DNA of 64,000 nt, taken from positions 1-64,000 of the forward strand of contig CAJUFH010000005.1 in the NCBI GenBank assembly GCA_910585755.1. Reading direction: 5' to 3'. This document shows positions 61,699-64,000 of the stretch, piece after piece. The translations under genes were made by a program, and so were the position numbers. The stretch is from an uncultured Muribaculaceae bacterium. Lineage in GTDB: Bacteria > Bacteroidota > Bacteroidia > Bacteroidales > Muribaculaceae. Positions within the stretch are counted from its first letter, which is position 1. Each line of letters begins with the position of its first letter. The notes under the pieces were generated by a model. The model made no database searches. It had not been told where the DNA came from and saw only the letters and a program-made list of their open reading frames with translations.

Positions 61699-62015
61699 CA
61701 CCTGTTGCCGCATTTTGTGACGGATTGCGGGGATATGGGAATCAAAATCGCCGTACATTCTCGCTAAGCGATAGCAAAATGACAGCAAAACAGATGCACG
61801 ACCGCCCAAAACGGACTTGAAATTATGCAAAATGCATCAATATGCTTAAAAGATGTTAAACGCAGTTAAGGAAATTTTTATTCTCAAATTGAATTGCGTA
61901 GATTTGTAGCGAAAACGGTCAAAGGTTGTTAAAAGGCTCCGCTCCCTGACCGTATATAAACCGATCAATCGTATCTGTCTCATCAGGAGCCTCCAATTGA
62001 ATATTCATAATAATT
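61699..62015. other. AT-rich divergent intergenic region
   Basis: No gene is seen. The region is clearly more AT-rich than the rest of the window. TAGATTTG at 61899-61906 matches a -7 element for the plus-strand gene at 62016 (leader about 105 bases), with only TTTT at the -33 position. An open frame on the minus strand (61546-61830) is an upstream extension across the promoter and is not a gene. Confidence 0.5.
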
Positions 62016-62483
62016 ATGAAGAGAATCTACTCAGCTTTGGCGCTCTTCGCGGCCGCTGGATTATGCCTTTCGGCGCAATCCTACAAATCGGTGGCGGTGA
62101 ACCTCGCGGATGGTAGCAAGACGGAAGTGAATCTGTCCGACGACCTGTCGGCCGCGTTCGACGACGAAAACCTGGTAATCACCGGTGGCGACCAGAACAT
62201 TTCCGTGCTCCGTTCCTCGATAAAGTCGTTCACGTTCTCTGAAAAGGCATATTCGGGAATCGAACAGGTTGACGGCGGAGCGTCTGCTCCCGTCTTGGTT
62301 GGCGACAGCATGGTTTTCTCGGGCCTGCCCGACGGATCGGTCGTGGCGGTGTACACCGCCAACGGCGCCCTGGTGTCCCAGGCCGCCGTTAAAGGGGCTT
62401 ATACGCTCGATCTCTCGACGCTTCCCGCGGGAACCGTCCTGGTGAATGTTAACGGAGTCGCTTACAAAATCGCAATAAAGTAA
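62016..62483 (+). CDS. Small secreted protein with C-terminal tail
   Basis: A 155-residue protein with signal peptide (LFAAAGLCLSAQSYKS). The first half after the signal (about 22-85) is a short beta-rich domain of unknown fold (SVAVNLADGSKTEVNLSDDL, RSSIKSFTFSEKAY). The second half is largely the tail (GSVVAVYTANGALVSQ then TLPAGTVLVNVNGVAYKIAIK). The protein is thus little more than a secretion signal with a tail. Its TAA stop overlaps the next ATG (TAATG), indicating translational coupling with the large downstream protein. Confidence 0.72.
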   Translation: MKRIYSALALFAAAGLCLSAQSYKSVAVNLADGSKTEVNLSDDLSAAFDDENLVITGGDQNISVLRSSIKSFTFSEKAYSGIEQVDGGASAPVLVGDSMVFSGLPDGSVVAVYTANGALVSQAAVKGAYTLDLSTLPAGTVLVNVNGVAYKIAIK

Positions 62484-64000
62484 TGAAGAAGCAACTTATG
62501 ACAGCAGGCGCCGCGTGCGCCGCGACTCTCGCGATTTTCGCCGCGAGCGACCGCATCGACATATTCGACAAAGCCGGACAGTTCGTCTCCATAATGGTTG
62601 ACGACATCGAGAACATAACCGTCGGGAAAGCAGCGGGGCAGGAAGGCTACAGCACCGTCAACGTATCGACCACTTACGGTGACAAGAGCCGCGAAATCGC
62701 GACAATGGGTGACGTGAAGTACACTCCCGTCGACTACGACAAGGCGAATGAAATCTCTGTTTCCCACGCTCCGAACGCAAAGGTTGTGCTTTACGACTGG
62801 CGCAACAATACCGACTACTTCGGGGAGGCACAGATTGACCCGACCAAGCCTGCCGACTGGCGCGGGTGTCCTCCCGACATGAATCCCCACTTTCTGATCG
62901 AAACCGACAAGGGATTCGCTTCAGAGTTTGCCGTCAAGGGATTATACACAGGGAAAGTGTATACCGACAATCCCAACTTCATTTTCTGGAGTCTGGCGGA
63001 GACAAACCTTCTCGGTCTCGACTCGTATTCGTTCGACATGCCTTTCGAGCCGGTCGAAATCAGCGCGACCTCCGTCGAGCTTGAGACATACCTCGGAAAG
63101 GAGTTCCTCGGGACATATACAGGCTTCATAATGTCGACCGGGCAGAGCCGCATCGCCCACAAGATGCCGGCTACACTGGCCGCCGAGTTCAAATTCAACG
63201 GCACGTACGTCATGAAGAGTACCGACGAGCATAATTTTGATTTCCTCGACCTCTTCGACTGGAACGAGGAGAAGAATACCTTCGCCTATGTGCCCTATTC
63301 CGGCCGTCCCGTCAATCCGATTGACCTTGAGGTCAAAACCGGCGTTACCGGGCGCTTCGTCGACGGCGGACTCCTTTTCGCGTCGTTCCACGACCTGCTG
63401 GAGGACAAGCCTGAAAACACCGTGCGCTATTTCGCGGCGAAAGGCGAATACGAGTTCACCATCGCTTCCGCCGACGCTTACAACAACCGTGTCCTGATCC
63501 AGGCTATGCCTGTCGGAGAGGGCGCTCCGCGATATTTCTATTCCGAATATTCCGATACTCCCGTAGAGGTCGCCTTGGAATACAGCTTCGGTAGCAACAT
63601 CGGCGCCGACTGCACGGCCTTCGCTTCCGCTAATGGCGAAAAGCTCTTCAAGTATGACTACAAGGGCCCCGGCAACGACCCCGTGTTTACTTTCCGCGGC
63701 GCTGAATACGGCTCTTACACCGGCTCTGGCGACGCTCTGTCGCTTGACGGTTTCGGAGGCTGCACTCTTGGCGAAACTGCCGGTAAATATACTGTCAGCG
63801 GTGGGCTCGCAAGCGTCACGATAGGTTCCGAGACGCGCCTGTTCGTGATTGACTTAGATGGACACACTTATACCGAAATGACCGCAGACGTGTGGAACGG
63901 CCAGTCGCAGTACACCAAGGAAGACGCTGTCGGCGCCTTCGGTAGCGAGGAAGAGAGTGCCGCAAGTTACATGCGTATCGACTTCGACAAGAACTTTGCA
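62483..64000 (+). CDS. Large secreted protein of unknown function (3' end beyond window)
   Basis: The frame is open from the ATG at 62483, which overlaps the previous stop by one base, to the window end (506 codons), so the C terminus is missing. The N terminus MKKQLMTAGAACAATLAIFAAS is a signal peptide; no lipobox is evident. The segment DRIDIFDKAGQFVSIMVDDIENITVG resembles N-terminal strands of the small protein encoded before it, both placing a short beta-hairpin after the signal. Repeated patterns (FLGTYTGFIMSTGQSRIAH; FRGAEYGSYTGSGDALSLDG; FKFNGTYVMKS) suggest beta-rich repeats. No enzyme motif is recognised. Probably a cell-surface or exported protein. Confidence 0.75.
   Translation, partial: MKKQLMTAGAACAATLAIFAASDRIDIFDKAGQFVSIMVDDIENITVGKAAGQEGYSTVNVSTTYGDKSREIATMGDVKYTPVDYDKANEISVSHAPNAKVVLYDWRNNTDYFGEAQIDPTKPADWRGCPPDMNPHFLIETDKGFASEFAVKGLYTGKVYTDNPNFIFWSLAETNLLGLDSYSFDMPFEPVEISATSVELETYLGKEFLGTYTGFIMSTGQSRIAHKMPATLAAEFKFNGTYVMKSTDEHNFDFLDLFDWNEEKNTFAYVPYSGRPVNPIDLEVKTGVTGRFVDGGLLFASFHDLLEDKPENTVRYFAAKGEYEFTIASADAYNNRVLIQAMPVGEGAPRYFYSEYSDTPVEVALEYSFGSNIGADCTAFASANGEKLFKYDYKGPGNDPVFTFRGAEYGSYTGSGDALSLDGFGGCTLGETAGKYTVSGGLASVTIGSETRLFVIDLDGHTYTEMTADVWNGQSQYTKEDAVGAFGSEEESAASYMRIDFDKNFA

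Noticed and set aside
1..64000. CRISPR arrays, tRNAs, rRNAs, insertion sequences or prophage genes
   Set aside because: No regularly spaced repeats, cloverleaf-like sequences, transposase or integrase motifs were recognised on either strand by eye.

Overview
This 64 kb window looks like chromosome of a fairly GC-rich gut Bacteroidales bacterium, most plausibly Muribaculaceae-like. The evidence is two SusC/SusD pairs with glycoside hydrolases, SusR/HTCS-type regulators with periplasmic propellers, Bacteroidota-type promoters (TTG or TTTG, about 20 bases, then TAnnTTTG), few Shine-Dalgarno sites, and many secreted proteins ending in a short tail that resembles a type IX secretion C-terminal signal. 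The family-level assignment is inference; no rRNA is present to test it.

Region 1 (1-13.4 kb) is mostly housekeeping. It holds the end of fumarate reductase/succinate dehydrogenase frdA with frdB, then pyrH, frr, a radical SAM protein and an acyltransferase. A minus-strand wza-wzc-polymerase export cassette follows, then a SemiSWEET-WYL regulator pair. Next come an SRP RNA gene (ffs, minus strand), a cytidylate-kinase-like protein, a DUF308-type membrane protein and MTA/SAH nucleosidase.

Region 2 (13.4-37.5 kb) is a host-glycan utilisation locus. On the minus strand a GH33 sialidase is co-transcribed with an HTCS-like regulator that has lost its phospho-acceptor His, its ATPase domain and its receiver Asp. 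On the plus strand are two secreted proteins of unknown function, a LamG-GH18 endoglycosidase, a BACON-like lipoprotein, SusC/SusD, a serine-type sulfatase, a GH20 hexosaminidase and a GH2 beta-galactosidase. Together these activities fit sialylated, sulfated N-glycans, mucin O-glycans or keratan-sulfate-like chains: desialylation, endo-cleavage, 6-O-desulfation, then removal of GlcNAc and Gal.

Region 3 (37.5-59.2 kb) is a beta-1,3-glucan locus. A SusR-like propeller/LuxR regulator (minus) is divergent from SusC/SusD, a surface-glycan-binding candidate, GH16, GH3, GH128, a 960-residue discoidin/Ig protein and a 1463-residue GH81 with discoidin and Ig modules. Having GH16, GH128 and GH81 together with carbohydrate-binding-like modules points to insoluble or fungal-type beta-1,3-glucan rather than only soluble laminarin.

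Region 4 (59.2-64 kb) has a minus-strand C10 cysteine protease and, on the plus strand, a small tailed secreted protein whose stop overlaps the start of a large secreted protein that runs off the window.

The most notable themes are the pseudo-HTCS with a repeated TCGGAC motif in its intergenic region, and a division of labour in which endo-acting enzymes of both loci carry the C-terminal tail while the exo-acting enzymes do not. No tRNA, rRNA, CRISPR array, transposase or phage gene was recognised.
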